64,000 nucleotides of DNA, taken from NCBI RefSeq assembly GCF_003254155.1, contig NZ_QKZI01000003.1:1-64000 (forward strand). The letters are read 5' to 3'. The notes below the pieces were generated by a model. It made no database searches. It worked only from the letters and a program-made list of their open reading frames with translations, and was not told the origin of the DNA. Position numbers and translations under genes: made by a program. Shown here piece by piece: positions 35,602-47,571 of this stretch (position 1 is its first letter; each line of letters starts with the position of its first letter). This DNA comes from Psychrobacillus insolitus (GTDB taxonomy: Bacteria; Bacillota; Bacilli; Bacillales_A; Planococcaceae).

Positions 35602-36972
35602 TCAATTTTTAATTAGTTCTTGTTTTTTCCCGTACCATTTCATAACATCTCTTAATAGCTCTGGCATAAAATAATTTTTATGTGCAAATTTTAATGAAGG
35701 AAAGAAATAACCGAAAGTGAACATATCTAGCGTAGCCAGTTTATACACTTTTTCTAAATGAAGTAATTTTTCTCGAATGTAAACGTCTCCGTTGTCATCT
35801 TCCACCAAATGTTCAAAAAGCATCTTACCTAAGTATTTCCCACGGAACCCTAATCCTTTAACTTCCAAATGTGGCCATTTTTCGTTTTTTGACAGTTCTA
35901 GGATTTCTAATAAATCTGCACCTCTTAAAGTGATCACGCAAGGATTTATCGGATGAGGCAACAAACTATGCAAATTTTCATCTGTAACTACACCCTTGTT
36001 TAAATCAGTGAGTAATATACCTGCTGGGAACATCGCACAATCAGCTTCGGTAAAAGCTAATAATGCTTTTCCAAAGAAATCAGACATATCAGAACGTTGG
36101 AACCAGTCTTTCTTAAGCTTTTTAGGATTTTGAAAAGCTTCAGTAGAAAGTTTTCTAATACCAATTTCATCCCATCGCTTCTGCTTTAAATCATTGTCCA
36201 GCGGAGCTAGTAAATCAACAGTTGGGTATAATATTGCTTGTTTAGATATGACTTCACGCTTGTCATGGTCATATTCGATTGTAACTTGACCAATATACAC
36301 GCCAAATTTCCCTGCTGCAGCTTGTAATGTATTTCCCGACATTTTTCCCTCTTCAAAAAAATGATGCGTATGAGCACCTAAAATAACATCAATTTGTGGT
36401 ATTTGCTGAGTCATTAGCTCGTCTTGTGATATACCTAAATGAGACATACAAATAATAATGTCTACTTGCCCTTCAATTTCTGCACAAACTTCTTTTAAGC
36501 GCTCTAGAGGGTCTTGAACATGCCATCCAAGCTTTTCGTAATAGATCCCAAAATCTGCGGTTGCAGCTACAAGACCAATCCGAATACCAGATGGTGACGT
36601 ATGAATTTTATAAGGCAGTACCCACGAAGGAATATTACCAAATTGATCTGTAAAGTTCGAAACAATGACCCCAAACTGTGCATTTGTATACAAAGTATCT
36701 AAATCATCATGACTCAGTGTAATGCCTTCATTGTTACCAATAGTCACATAATCATAGTTTGCTTGATTTAATAATTCAATATTCCCTATACCAAGCGTAC
36801 CCTCTGTATATATATTCGACCTGTCCAAATGATCCCCAATATCTAAAGTAAGGTAGAAATCATTAGGATGGTGAGCTTTTCTTTTTTCTGAAAGAAACTG
36901 ATCAATCTTTGGCCAATTTTCAAAATGACTATGTAAATCATTTGTATGATAAATGTATATTATTTCCTTCAT
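35602..36972 (-). CDS. yunD: Metallophosphoesterase / 5'-nucleotidase family protein, YunD
   Basis: 456 residues. The N-terminal calcineurin-like domain has the metal motifs YHTNDLHSHFENW (residues 8-20), LDIGDHLDR, NNEG and GAHTHHFFEEG. The C-terminal domain matches the 5'-nucleotidase substrate-binding fold (ITLRGADLLEILELS). There is no signal peptide, so it is probably cytosolic, unlike secreted UshA-type enzymes. A tetranucleotide repeat lies ~20 bases upstream of the ATG. Confidence 0.9.
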   Translation of the reverse strand: MKEIIYIYHTNDLHSHFENWPKIDQFLSEKRKAHHPNDFYLTLDIGDHLDRSNIYTEGTLGIGNIELLNQANYDYVTIGNNEGITLSHDDLDTLYTNAQFGVIVSNFTDQFGNIPSWVLPYKIHTSPSGIRIGLVAATADFGIYYEKLGWHVQDPLERLKEVCAEIEGQVDIIICMSHLGISQDELMTQQIPQIDVILGAHTHHFFEEGKMSGNTLQAAAGKFGVYIGQVTIEYDHDKREVISKQAILYPTVDLLAPLDNDLKQKRWDEIGIRKLSTEAFQNPKKLKKDWFQRSDMSDFFGKALLAFTEADCAMFPAGILLTDLNKGVVTDENLHSLLPHPINPCVITLRGADLLEILELSKNEKWPHLEVKGLGFRGKYLGKMLFEHLVEDDNGDVYIREKLLHLEKVYKLATLDMFTFGYFFPSLKFAHKNYFMPELLRDVMKWYGKKQELIKN

Positions 36973-36991
36973 CCTCGACCCCTACCTTCCT

Positions 36992-37015
36992 TTCATTCAT
37001 TCATTCATTCATTCA
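36992..37015. repeat. Tetranucleotide microsatellite, (TTCA)6
   Basis: Six perfect TTCA units (TGAA/ATGA on the coding strand) in the 64-base gap between yunF and yunD, ending ~20 bases before the yunD start. Read on the minus strand it contains repeated ATGA start/stop overlaps. Confidence 0.9.
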
Positions 37016-37036
37016 TTTCACTTAGTGTATGTCTGA

Positions 37037-37888
37037 TCAAAAATCTTCCTCAAATAAATCTAATTGCTTTGGAGCTAATCCGTCAAACTTAACACCAAGC
37101 ATCTGTTGAAAAGTCTTTGCATTATTAGCAGCATGTCCTCCAGAGTTATTATTGAATAATAGGATGACGTCTTTTGCTTGTTCATGTAATTGCTCACAGA
37201 TTGATTTAATATATGTTAGTTCTTCCTTATTATAGTCGTATAAATAGCGAACTTCTCTCCATTTTTCTTTATTCCCATGGTTAATCCACCCATATGTATT
37301 TCGACCATGTAATCGTATTAATACTTTATCAGAAGTGGCAATCGGAACTAGAGGAATACTTCCTTCTCCAGCCTGTGGTTCGTCACAGACGCTATGGTGA
37401 AACTGATGACTTCTCAAAAACTGCACTGTCGATTGTTGATATTCAGGTGCATACCAAGATTGGTGTCTGAACTCAATAACTACATCAAAATCTTTTAGTT
37501 CTTCTCTGACTTTTCTAAGATAAGTCACATTTTCTGTTTCACAACGAAACCAAGGGGGAAATTGAACTAATACCATAGCTAACTTTCCGGCTTCTTTAAA
37601 AGGCATAATGGACTTTCGATATAGCTCGAACATTTCTGTAGTAGATTCAAATGGAAAGTCCCCACGTAAATGTCCTGTGATGCCTTGATAAGCCTTTACA
37701 ACAAATTGAAAATCAGCAGGTGTTTCTTTTATCCATTTCAAACTATTTTTTATTGGTTGAATGGCATAAAATGATGCATCTAATTCCACTACGGGGAAAT
37801 GAGCACTATAATCTTGCAGTTTTTCTTTTGCAGAAGAAACATACAAGTCTGGATGATCTCCCCAGCCTGTTAAACCAATTTGAATCAT
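37037..37888 (-). CDS. yunF: DUF72 family protein, YunF
   Basis: 283 residues, a TIM-barrel-like DUF72 protein. Family signatures include IGLTGWGDHPDLY at the start, VVELDASFYAIQP near residue 35, VIEFRHQSWY near 140 and LIRLHGRNTYGW near 195, plus LLFNNNSGGHAANNA near the end. Biochemistry is unknown. It is followed by yunD, as in B. subtilis. Confidence 0.92.
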   Translation of the reverse strand: MIQIGLTGWGDHPDLYVSSAKEKLQDYSAHFPVVELDASFYAIQPIKNSLKWIKETPADFQFVVKAYQGITGHLRGDFPFESTTEMFELYRKSIMPFKEAGKLAMVLVQFPPWFRCETENVTYLRKVREELKDFDVVIEFRHQSWYAPEYQQSTVQFLRSHQFHHSVCDEPQAGEGSIPLVPIATSDKVLIRLHGRNTYGWINHGNKEKWREVRYLYDYNKEELTYIKSICEQLHEQAKDVILLFNNNSGGHAANNAKTFQQMLGVKFDGLAPKQLDLFEEDF

Positions 37889-38029
37889 CAGATCACCTCA
37901 TTATATATTCAATAATACCATATCATTCGTTCAGAGTAAGGTTACAAAAATTGATCTCTTTTCCTAAAGAAAATAAGATTCTAATCCTTACCCAAGTTTA
38001 ATATAGTAAAAATAAATGGAGGTTTTTTT

Positions 38030-38386
38030 ATGCACAGAAAAAAGTTTAATTGGCTTCCTGCACTTTTAATTACACTAATTATACAACATTTATTATTTAT
38101 ACTATTTTTATATATGGAAGCCAGTGTATTACCGGAGGCATTTCAATCATTTTTTATTCTTGTTGTTGTAATTGCAATCTTAGGTGGGTTAATAGGAACA
38201 CATTTTTACATGAAACACGCTCTACATTTTGGCGGTATATGTGCCGCACTTTATATTGTGCTTAACCGATTATACTATGGACATGATTTATTAAACACAG
38301 ACGCTATTTTAATCGTACTGGTAGCATATGTAGCAGGTTATATTGGGGCAATTCTATATCACAAACAATTAGGCAGATTTCTTTAA
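38030..38386 (+). CDS. Small four-helix membrane protein, unrecognised
   Basis: 118 residues with four hydrophobic segments (ALLITLIIQHLLFILFLYM; FFILVVVIAILGGLIGTHF; FGGICAALYIVLNRL; AILIVLVAYVAGYIGAILY). AATGGAGGTTTTTTT precedes the ATG, so expression is credible. I do not recognise a family. It is transcribed away from yunF and converges on the suf operon. Confidence 0.75.
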   Translation: MHRKKFNWLPALLITLIIQHLLFILFLYMEASVLPEAFQSFFILVVVIAILGGLIGTHFYMKHALHFGGICAALYIVLNRLYYGHDLLNTDAILIVLVAYVAGYIGAILYHKQLGRFL

Positions 38387-38420
38387 AGTGATATAGCAAT
38401 TTGAAATTGATCGAAAAAAA

Positions 38421-38460
38421 TAGAAGAAGGCGAACTATAAATAAGTTCGCCTTCTTCTTT
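38421..38460. terminator. Bidirectional terminator ahead of sufB end
   Basis: GAAGAAGGCGAACT pairs with AGTTCGCCTTCTTC around ATAAATA, with A-run and T-run flanks, between the small membrane protein gene and sufB. Confidence 0.85.
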
Positions 38461-38540
38461 ACTTTGTAAACAAATCGGCACAGAAGAGGCACGACTATTT
38501 TTGAAGGATATAGAAAATAACACCAAAACCTTTTGGAGTA

Positions 38541-39938
38541 TTAACCTATGCTTCCTTCCATTTCAAACTTGATCAGACGGTTCATCTCAACCGCATATTC
38601 CATTGGAAGTTCTTTTGTGAATGGTTCGATGAAGCCCATTACGATCATTTCAGTTGCTTCTTCTTGACTAAGACCACGACTCATCAAGTAGAATAATTGT
38701 TCTTCTGAGACTTTAGAAACTTTCGCTTCATGCTCAAGAGAAATATTATCATTCAAGATTTCGTTGTATGGAATAGTATCAGAAGTAGACTGATTATCCA
38801 TGATTAATGTATCACATTCAATGTTTGAACGAGCACCAGTTGCTTTGCGTCCAAAGTGAACTTGACCGCGGTAAGTTACTTTCCCACCTTGTTTCGAAAT
38901 TGATTTCGAAATGATCGTAGAAGAAGTATTAGGAGCCAAGTGTAACATTTTCGCACCAGCATCTTGATGTTGTCCTTTACCAGCAATGGCGATAGAAAGT
39001 GTCATACCACGAGCACCTTCACCTTTAAGGATTACTGCTGGGTATTTCATCGTTAATTTAGAGCCAATATTTCCGTCAATCCATTCCATCGTAGCATTTG
39101 CATCACAAACTGCACGTTTTGTAACTAAGTTAAATACGTTGTTTGCCCAGTTTTGGATTGTTGTATAACGGCAATATGCATCTTTTTTAATAATAATTTC
39201 AACAACTGCACTATGAAGTGAGTTTGTTGTGTAAACAGGAGCTGTACATCCTTCTACATAATGTACAGAAGCACCTTCATCTACAATGATTAGCGTACGT
39301 TCGAATTGACCCATGTTTTCTGAGTTAATACGGAAGTATGCTTGAAGTGGTGTTTCTACTTTTACGCCTTTTGGTACATAGATGAAAGATCCACCTGACC
39401 ATACTGCTGAGTTAAGTGCAGAGAACTTGTTATCCGTTGATGGAATAATTGTCCCGAAATGTTCTTTGAAAATATCTTCATTTTCACGAAGAGCAGAATC
39501 AGTATCTTTAAATATGATACCCAAGTCAGTAAGTTCTTGTTTCATATTGTGGTAAACAACTTCTGATTCATACTGTGCAGAAACACCAGCAAGGTATTTT
39601 TGTTCAGCTTCAGGAATACCAAGTTTATCAAAAGTTGCTTTGATTTCTTCTGGTACTTCATCCCATGATGTTTCAGTTTGTTCAGATGGTTTTACGTAAT
39701 ACGTAATTTCATCAAAATTTAATGACCCTAAATCTCCACCCCATTGTGGCATTGGTTTTGAGTAAAAAATTTCTAATGCTTTTAAGCGATAATCTAACAT
39801 CCATTTTGGTTCATTTTTCATACGTGAAATTTCTTCAACGATTTCTTTCGTCAATCCACGTTTTGAACGGAAAATGGAAACGTCTTTATCATGGAAACCA
39901 TATTTATAATCACCAATTTCAGGCATTTTTTTAGCCAT
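38541..39938 (-). CDS. sufB: Fe-S cluster assembly protein SufB
   Basis: 465 residues. SufB is the scaffold-core subunit of SufBC2D, with the beta-helix repeats and signature [20 protein letters not shown] and HYVEGCTAP (its conserved Cys). The C-terminal [20 protein letters not shown] is shared with SufD. It is the last gene of the sufCDSUB operon and is separated from sufU by an 80-base gap that holds a repeat. Confidence 0.97.
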   Translation of the reverse strand: MAKKMPEIGDYKYGFHDKDVSIFRSKRGLTKEIVEEISRMKNEPKWMLDYRLKALEIFYSKPMPQWGGDLGSLNFDEITYYVKPSEQTETSWDEVPEEIKATFDKLGIPEAEQKYLAGVSAQYESEVVYHNMKQELTDLGIIFKDTDSALRENEDIFKEHFGTIIPSTDNKFSALNSAVWSGGSFIYVPKGVKVETPLQAYFRINSENMGQFERTLIIVDEGASVHYVEGCTAPVYTTNSLHSAVVEIIIKKDAYCRYTTIQNWANNVFNLVTKRAVCDANATMEWIDGNIGSKLTMKYPAVILKGEGARGMTLSIAIAGKGQHQDAGAKMLHLAPNTSSTIISKSISKQGGKVTYRGQVHFGRKATGARSNIECDTLIMDNQSTSDTIPYNEILNDNISLEHEAKVSKVSEEQLFYLMSRGLSQEEATEMIVMGFIEPFTKELPMEYAVEMNRLIKFEMEGSIG

Positions 39939-39965
39939 CGTAATTCCTCCGTTCTATTTTTAATA

Positions 39966-40018
39966 GTCTAGCTAAAGCAGCCTTCCCCCATAGTGCAGAC
40001 ATAGGTGCTTCCGCTTTT

Positions 40019-40021
<3 letters not shown>
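39966..40021 (-). repeat. Short AGAAAAGCG...GCTAGAC repeat inside the suf operon
   Basis: On the minus strand it reads TAGAAAAGCGGAAGCACCTA, a variable middle with GGGGGAAGG, then GCTGCTTTAGCTAGAC. Both ends match the repeat at 27529. The first bases supply the TAG stop of sufU. It could affect transcript processing between sufU and sufB. Confidence 0.6.
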
Positions 40022-42976
<2,955 letters not shown>

Positions 42977-42994
42977 GCTTATTCGTCTCCTTTC

Positions 42995-43774
42995 TTATGC
43001 TTCTTGTCCAACTGTCTCGTCTTCAATTCCTAGCTCTTCTTTAATCCATTCATAACCTTCTGCTTCTAGTTTGTGAGCAAGCTCAGCACCACCAGATTTT
43101 ACAATACGACCTTGCATCATGATGTGGACATGATCAGGAGTGATGTAGTCAAGAAGACGTTGGTAATGAGTAATTATTAAGCTTCCGAATCCTTCTCCAC
43201 GCATTTCGTTAATACCACTTGATACAACTTTAAGTGCATCGATATCTAGACCTGAGTCAATTTCATCTAAAATAGCGAATTTCGGTTTTAACATCATTAA
43301 TTGAAGAATTTCGTTACGTTTTTTCTCCCCACCTGAGAAGCCTTCGTTTAAATAACGTTGAGCCATATCAAGATCCATTTCTAGGAATTCCATTTTCTTA
43401 TCTAATTCACGAATAAATTTCATTAAAGAAATTTCATCGCCTTCTTCGCGACGTGAGTTAATAGCTGAACGTAAGAAATCTGCATTTGTTACTCCAGTAA
43501 TTTCACTTGGGTATTGCATTCCTAAAAATAGACCAGCTTTCGCGCGTTCATCTACTGCCATTTCTAATACATTTTCTCCATCAAGTTCAATAGAACCTGA
43601 AGTAACTTCATATTTAGGGTGACCCATAATAGCTGATGCTAATGTGGATTTACCAGTACCATTCGGACCCATTACTGCATGAATTTCATTTGTATTAATT
43701 GTTAAATTAACACCTTTTAAAATTTCTTTACCGTCGATTGCAACGTGTAAATCCTTAATAACTAAAGTCGACAT
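42995..43774 (-). CDS. sufC: Fe-S assembly ATPase SufC
   Basis: 260 residues from the ATG at 43774 (TGGAGGTTTTATA upstream); 13 more codons are open upstream without a binding site. The ABC ATPase motifs are GPNGTGKST (Walker A), NEGFSGGEKKRNEI (signature) and FAILDEIDSGLD (Walker B). It drives SufBC2D. It is the first gene of sufCDSUB, with 11-bp direct repeats 35-60 bases upstream. Confidence 0.97.
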   Translation of the reverse strand: MSTLVIKDLHVAIDGKEILKGVNLTINTNEIHAVMGPNGTGKSTLASAIMGHPKYEVTSGSIELDGENVLEMAVDERAKAGLFLGMQYPSEITGVTNADFLRSAINSRREEGDEISLMKFIRELDKKMEFLEMDLDMAQRYLNEGFSGGEKKRNEILQLMMLKPKFAILDEIDSGLDIDALKVVSSGINEMRGEGFGSLIITHYQRLLDYITPDHVHIMMQGRIVKSGGAELAHKLEAEGYEWIKEELGIEDETVGQEA

Positions 43775-43808
43775 TATAAAACCTCCATTGGGTAACTTTG
43801 AATGTATA

Positions 43809-43835
43809 ATCATTCTAATTTATTATCATTCTAAT
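43809..43835. promoter_or_regulatory. 11-bp direct repeats in the suf promoter region
   Basis: ATCATTCTAAT occurs twice (43809-43819, 43825-43835), offset by 16 bases, upstream of sufC. On the coding strand the units read ATTAGAATGAT. Their placement suits an operator overlapping the promoter. The regulator is unknown. Confidence 0.4.
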
Positions 43836-44020
43836 CTTAACCCAAACTGTAGTCCCTTGCAAACCTTTTGAAATACTTTCTCATTTATATTATAAAGCAT
43901 TAGTTATCCGTGATTTTTTAGACTTTACAACTAAACTACTATCAGAATAATAATTTACTTACGTTTTCAATAGGATGCCTTAATTGAGAAATGATTTCAC
44001 TACAGGAATAGTGTTAAAGG

Positions 44021-44056
44021 AAAAATCCATGAAGCAACTTCACTTCATGGATTTTT
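44021..44056 (-). terminator. Intrinsic terminator of the small gene at 44070
   Basis: AAATCCATGAAG pairs with CTTCATGGATTT around an 8-base loop, followed on the minus strand by TTTTTCC. It begins 14 bases after the small gene stop. Confidence 0.8.
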
Positions 44057-44069
44057 AATATCTTTTTAT

Positions 44070-44261
44070 TTAGCCTCGAAAAGCATTCGAATCAATTTTC
44101 GCGAGTAGTTCAACACTCTTCTCATGATCTCGCTGTCTACGTTGTTCGACTTCCAAACGTAAGTCTTGACTGTTTCGTAATTCTGAATAGCCGAAACCGT
44201 GAACTCCTCTAAACGCGTGTTCCATTTGCTCGGTGTATGGCAACTCTTCTAAATTGATAAT
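44070..44261 (-). CDS. Small hydrophilic protein with a non-ATG start, unrecognised
   Basis: An open frame of 64 codons ends in TAA at 44070. It encodes a charged, helical product containing EQMEHAFRGVHGFGYSELRN and EVEQRRQRDHEKSVELLAKI. It has normal codon use, an AGAGGA site with proper spacing, and its own terminator, so it is probably expressed. The first codon with good spacing is ATT (44259-44261); a TTG follows 18 bases later. Removing four bases (CATT) would fuse it to an ATG, so the start may be frameshifted. I do not recognise a family. Confidence 0.55.
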   Translation of the reverse strand: MINLEELPYTEQMEHAFRGVHGFGYSELRNSQDLRLEVEQRRQRDHEKSVELLAKIDSNAFRG

Positions 44262-44302
44262 GAATCATTCCTCTCGATTTTTAATATACGTACTTAACTT
44301 AT

Positions 44303-44328
44303 ATACCCTTGTATTTTTCAAACGAAAC
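44303..44328 (-). promoter_or_regulatory. Candidate sigma-B-like promoter for the small gene
   Basis: The minus strand shows GTTTCG (44323-44328), a 14-base spacer and GGGTAT (44303-44308), close to the Bacillus general-stress consensus GTTTAA-N12-15-GGGTAT. It lies ~42 bases before the start codon. The -35 matches only four of six bases. Confidence 0.35.
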
Positions 44329-44361
44329 ATATTTTTTTGTATTAATAATTTATACTAAAAA

Positions 44362-44388
44362 AAGCAAGTACATTAAATGTACTTGCTT
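44362..44388 (-). terminator. Intrinsic terminator of metQ
   Basis: AAGCAAGTACATT pairs with ATGTACTTGCTT, followed on the minus strand by TTTTTT. It lies 15 bases after the metQ stop. Confidence 0.88.
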
Positions 44389-44402
44389 CCTTTAAGACTT
44401 AA

Positions 44403-45251
44403 TCAGTTAACTGGTACGACAGAGCCGCCCCACTCACTTACGATGAAATCTTGAATTTCTTTTGAGTGTAACGCTTCTACTAAAGCTTTAATTACTTCGC
44501 TATCTTCATCGCCAGAGTTTACAGCAATGATATTCACATATGGTGACTCAGAATCTTCAATTGCAATTGAATCTTCCAATGGGTTAATACCGGCATCTAA
44601 AGCATAGTTCGAGTTAATTAATACCGCATCGCCTTCTTCATTTTCAAACAATTGAACCATTAAAGCAGATTCATAGTTTGCATCAAATACAAGGTTTTTT
44701 GGATTTTCTACGATGTCTTTAACTTCAGCAACACTTTTTTCAACGCCTTCTGCTAAAGTGATTAATCCTTTTGCTTCTAACATTGCTAAAACACGACCGT
44801 GGTCAGCAATTGAATTACTCATTAAAATAGTTGCTCCATCTGGTAATTCTTCAATAGAACCATATTTTTTAGAATATAAACCGATTGGTTCGATATGAAT
44901 TCCACCAGCGTTTGTAAAATCATAGCCAAACTCTTCTTTTTGTGACTCAAAGTAAGGGATATGTTGGAAATAGTTTGCATCCAAATCTCCCGAATCTAAA
45001 TCTTTGTTTGGTAGAATATAATCTTGATAAGTTTCAATTGTAAGTTCAATACCTTGTTCTTCAAGCAGTGGTTTAACTTCTTCTAAGATAACTGCATGAG
45101 GTGTATTCGAAGCTCCAACTACTAACTCAGTAGGCTCTGATTTTCCTGTAGTTTCTTTTTCAGTGCTTGTTTCCTTACTTTCATCTGCACCGCAAGCTGC
45201 AAGTGTTAATGCACTAACAGATAATAATGCTCCAAATAAAAACTTTTTCAA
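44403..45251 (-). CDS. metQ: Methionine ABC transporter substrate-binding lipoprotein
   Basis: 282 residues from a TTG at 45251 that has AAGGAGAGAATTACA upstream. This start gives a proper lipoprotein signal, KKFLFGALLSVSALTLAAC, with lipobox LAAC at residues ~18-21. The NlpA/MetQ fold is shown by ELVVGASNTPHAVILEEVKP, LDANYFQHIPYFES and the C-terminal VSEWGGSVVPVN. It binds methionine outside the membrane for MetNP. Confidence 0.95.
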   Translation of the reverse strand: MKKFLFGALLSVSALTLAACGADESKETSTEKETTGKSEPTELVVGASNTPHAVILEEVKPLLEEQGIELTIETYQDYILPNKDLDSGDLDANYFQHIPYFESQKEEFGYDFTNAGGIHIEPIGLYSKKYGSIEELPDGATILMSNSIADHGRVLAMLEAKGLITLAEGVEKSVAEVKDIVENPKNLVFDANYESALMVQLFENEEGDAVLINSNYALDAGINPLEDSIAIEDSESPYVNIIAVNSGDEDSEVIKALVEALHSKEIQDFIVSEWGGSVVPVN

Positions 45252-45315
45252 TGTAATTCTCTCCTTTATATTCCCCAAATTTTATATGTAATCGAGTAAA
45301 CTCGTTAACATCTAT

Positions 45316-45984
45316 CTATCGCTTGTCAATTCTAGTTGTAATTATATCGCCAATCCATTGTACGACAAAGACTAAGATTAAGATCAAAATTGTCGCAGCT
45401 AATGTAACATCTTCTCTATTTCGTTGGAAACCATCTAAAAACGCTAGCGTTCCAAGTCCACCCGCTCCTATAATTCCTGCCATGGCTGTATATCCTACTA
45501 ACGAAATACAAGTTACGGTAATCCCTGAAACTAATGCTGGAAGCGATTCTGGAAGTAAAACCTTCCAAATAATCGTCCATGTTTTTGCTCCCATCGATTT
45601 TGCAGCCTCTAAAATACCTTTATCAATCTCACGTAAACCTATTAATACCATACGTGCATAAAAAGGAGCTGCTCCAATTACAAGTGCTGGAAATGCAGCA
45701 TTTGGTCCTCGCATCGTTCCAATTAGAAATGTCGTCAAAGGTATAAGTAAAATGATTAAGATGATAAACGGTATAGATCTGAATATATTCACAAATGCGC
45801 CCGTTAACCAGTTTGCCAACTTATTTGCCCATGCTTGATGAGGACTAGTTAAAAACAATAGAAGCCCAAGTGCAAGACCAATGATAAACGTAAGAACAGT
45901 AGATACTGCCGTCATATATAATGTTTCAAGTGCTGCTTCCCACATCTTTGGCCAATCAACATTTGGAAATATTTTATCAATCAT
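45316..45984 (-). CDS. metP: Methionine ABC transporter permease
   Basis: 222 residues, five or six membrane helices, with the permease EAA-type loop EAAKSMGAKTWTIIWKVLLPES near residue 143. It pairs with MetN and MetQ. It overlaps the end of metN by 8 bases. Confidence 0.95.
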   Translation of the reverse strand: MIDKIFPNVDWPKMWEAALETLYMTAVSTVLTFIIGLALGLLLFLTSPHQAWANKLANWLTGAFVNIFRSIPFIILIILLIPLTTFLIGTMRGPNAAFPALVIGAAPFYARMVLIGLREIDKGILEAAKSMGAKTWTIIWKVLLPESLPALVSGITVTCISLVGYTAMAGIIGAGGLGTLAFLDGFQRNREDVTLAATILILILVFVVQWIGDIITTRIDKR

Positions 45985-47002
45985 TGCTAATCACCTCTGT
46001 TAGTACTTTTTGTTCGTGAATAAAGTGAATAGCATCTTCAATAGCAGATGAGTTCCCTTCTAACTGAAGGATTAATGTTCCAAAAGCACCGCTTTTCGTA
46101 TGCGAAATATTTCCTTGAACTATATTTACTTCTAAATCGAATTGTTTAATCAACTTAGAAAGAATTGGTTGTTCTGTTTGCTCACCAACAAATACAAGTT
46201 TAATGAGTTTACCATTTGGATATAATTCTACTAAACGCTGAATAGTTTGCTCTGCTTGTCCCTTTTCAGAAACTTGTGACACAAAGCGTTTTGTAATTGG
46301 CTGTTTAGGGTTTTGGAATACTTCTAATACATCCCCTTCCTCAACAACGTGACCTGCTTCCATCACTGCTACTCGGTTACAGATTTTTTGAATGACTTGC
46401 ATTTCATGTGTAATCAATACAATTGTTAGTCCCAATTTTTCATTTATACTAATTAGTAAATCTAAAATAGAATCTGTTGTTTCAGGGTCAAGCGCGGATG
46501 TTGCTTCATCACAAAGCAATACTTCTGGTCTATTCGCAAGTGCTCGTGCGATACCTACACGTTGCTTTTGACCACCTGATAACTGAGAAGGATAATAATC
46601 TCCTCTTCCCTCAAGTCCTACTAACTCGATCAATTCATTGACACGATCTGCTCTTTTGTCTTTAGGTACGCCTGCAATTTCAAGTGGAAATGCAATATTC
46701 TCTGCAACTGTTCTTGACCATAGTAGATTGAAGTGTTGGAAAATCATACTTACTTTCTGTCTAACTTGACGAAGCTTAGCTTCACTTATAGAAGTAATTT
46801 CTTGACCGTTCACAATTATTTTACCGCCAGTTGGTTTTTCTAATCCATTCAATAATCGGATTAACGTACTCTTCCCAGCACCACTATATCCAATAATGCC
46901 AAAAATTTCCCCCTTTTTGATGTCAAGATTAACACCATCAACAGCAACAATCTGGCCTTGCTTCGTATTAAATTTCTTCGACACAGCCTTTAAGCTAATC
47001 AT
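45977..47002 (-). CDS. metN: Methionine ABC transporter ATP-binding protein
   Basis: 341 residues from the ATG at 47002 (GGAAGATTTAC upstream). The long open frame upstream is the riboswitch, not protein. Walker A is GYSGAGKST, the signature is LSGGQKQR, and Walker B is VLLCDEATSALD. The C-terminal ~100 residues are the NIL/ACT-like domain that binds methionine and inhibits transport. Confidence 0.96.
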   Translation of the reverse strand: MISLKAVSKKFNTKQGQIVAVDGVNLDIKKGEIFGIIGYSGAGKSTLIRLLNGLEKPTGGKIIVNGQEITSISEAKLRQVRQKVSMIFQHFNLLWSRTVAENIAFPLEIAGVPKDKRADRVNELIELVGLEGRGDYYPSQLSGGQKQRVGIARALANRPEVLLCDEATSALDPETTDSILDLLISINEKLGLTIVLITHEMQVIQKICNRVAVMEAGHVVEEGDVLEVFQNPKQPITKRFVSQVSEKGQAEQTIQRLVELYPNGKLIKLVFVGEQTEQPILSKLIKQFDLEVNIVQGNISHTKSGAFGTLILQLEGNSSAIEDAIHFIHEQKVLTEVISND

Positions 47003-47020
47003 GTAAATCTTCCTTTCATA

Positions 47021-47198
47021 AAAAAAACCTTCTGCGAAAGAGCAGAAGGGGTTAAGGTTATTATCAAAATAACATTCATCCATTCTCTCATTTTTCAAAG
47101 CAAGTTGCCTTGAGTGATTTGGCACCATTTCATGTACATAACATGACGGTTGCCGGGCTTCATAGGGCACTTTCCCTCCACCTCTCTTAATAAGAGCG
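47021..47198 (-). promoter_or_regulatory. SAM-I riboswitch (S-box) with terminator controlling metNPQ
   Basis: The minus-strand leader carries the S-box core: AAGAGAGGTGGAGGG, GCCCTATGAAGCCCGGCAACC and GGTGCCAAATC. P1 pairs CTCTTATT (47190-47197 region) with AATGAGAG (47085-47092). A terminator follows: CCTTCTGC-loop-GCAGAAGG (47028-47049) with eight Ts. High SAM should stabilise P1 and stop transcription before metN. A likely -10, TATAGT, lies just upstream of the aptamer. Confidence 0.95.
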
Positions 47199-47236
47199 TT
47201 ACTATAAAATTGACGTTTCTTGTAAATCGAATATTA

Positions 47237-47557
47237 TCATACCTCTATTTTATCGTCAATACTTTTTATCGTTTCTAACAAAAAAGGTACTGACTGAAAT
47301 GCATAAATTTTACGATGAACAATGCCATTTTTAGCAATCAACAGACATGGTACGCTTTCAATTTCATAATCCATTGCAATATTTTCTATAAAGTTGATAT
47401 TTGCTTGCCCAATTGGATAAGGTACTAATTCACGAACTACTTGCATCATTTTTGAAGCAACTTGGCAAGTACCACACAGTTGGGTGTATACATATAAAAT
47501 AGAAAGACCGGGTACATTTTTAGCTTGTTCCCACTCATCTCGAGTCCATTCATTCAT
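47237..47557 (-). CDS. yusE: Thioredoxin-like protein, YusE
   Basis: 106 residues with a thioredoxin fold and active-site motif CGTC in YTQLCGTCQVASKMMQ (residues ~23-38); the usual tryptophan before the CxxC is absent. ESVPCLLIAKNG contains the cis-proline-type loop, with Cys before Leu. A redox role is probable and the partner unknown. The order yusE-yusF-gcvH matches B. subtilis. Confidence 0.88.
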   Translation of the reverse strand: MNEWTRDEWEQAKNVPGLSILYVYTQLCGTCQVASKMMQVVRELVPYPIGQANINFIENIAMDYEIESVPCLLIAKNGIVHRKIYAFQSVPFLLETIKSIDDKIEV

Positions 47558-47571
47558 CCATAATCATCATC

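Noticed and set aside
36992-37015. CRISPR or iteron-like array
   Set aside because: Units are four bases with no spacers; it is a simple microsatellite. No CRISPR repeats were found anywhere in the window.
47003-47170. N-terminal extension of metN by 56 codons
   Set aside because: The extra codons are the SAM-I riboswitch aptamer and terminator, and the real start at 47002 has its own binding site.
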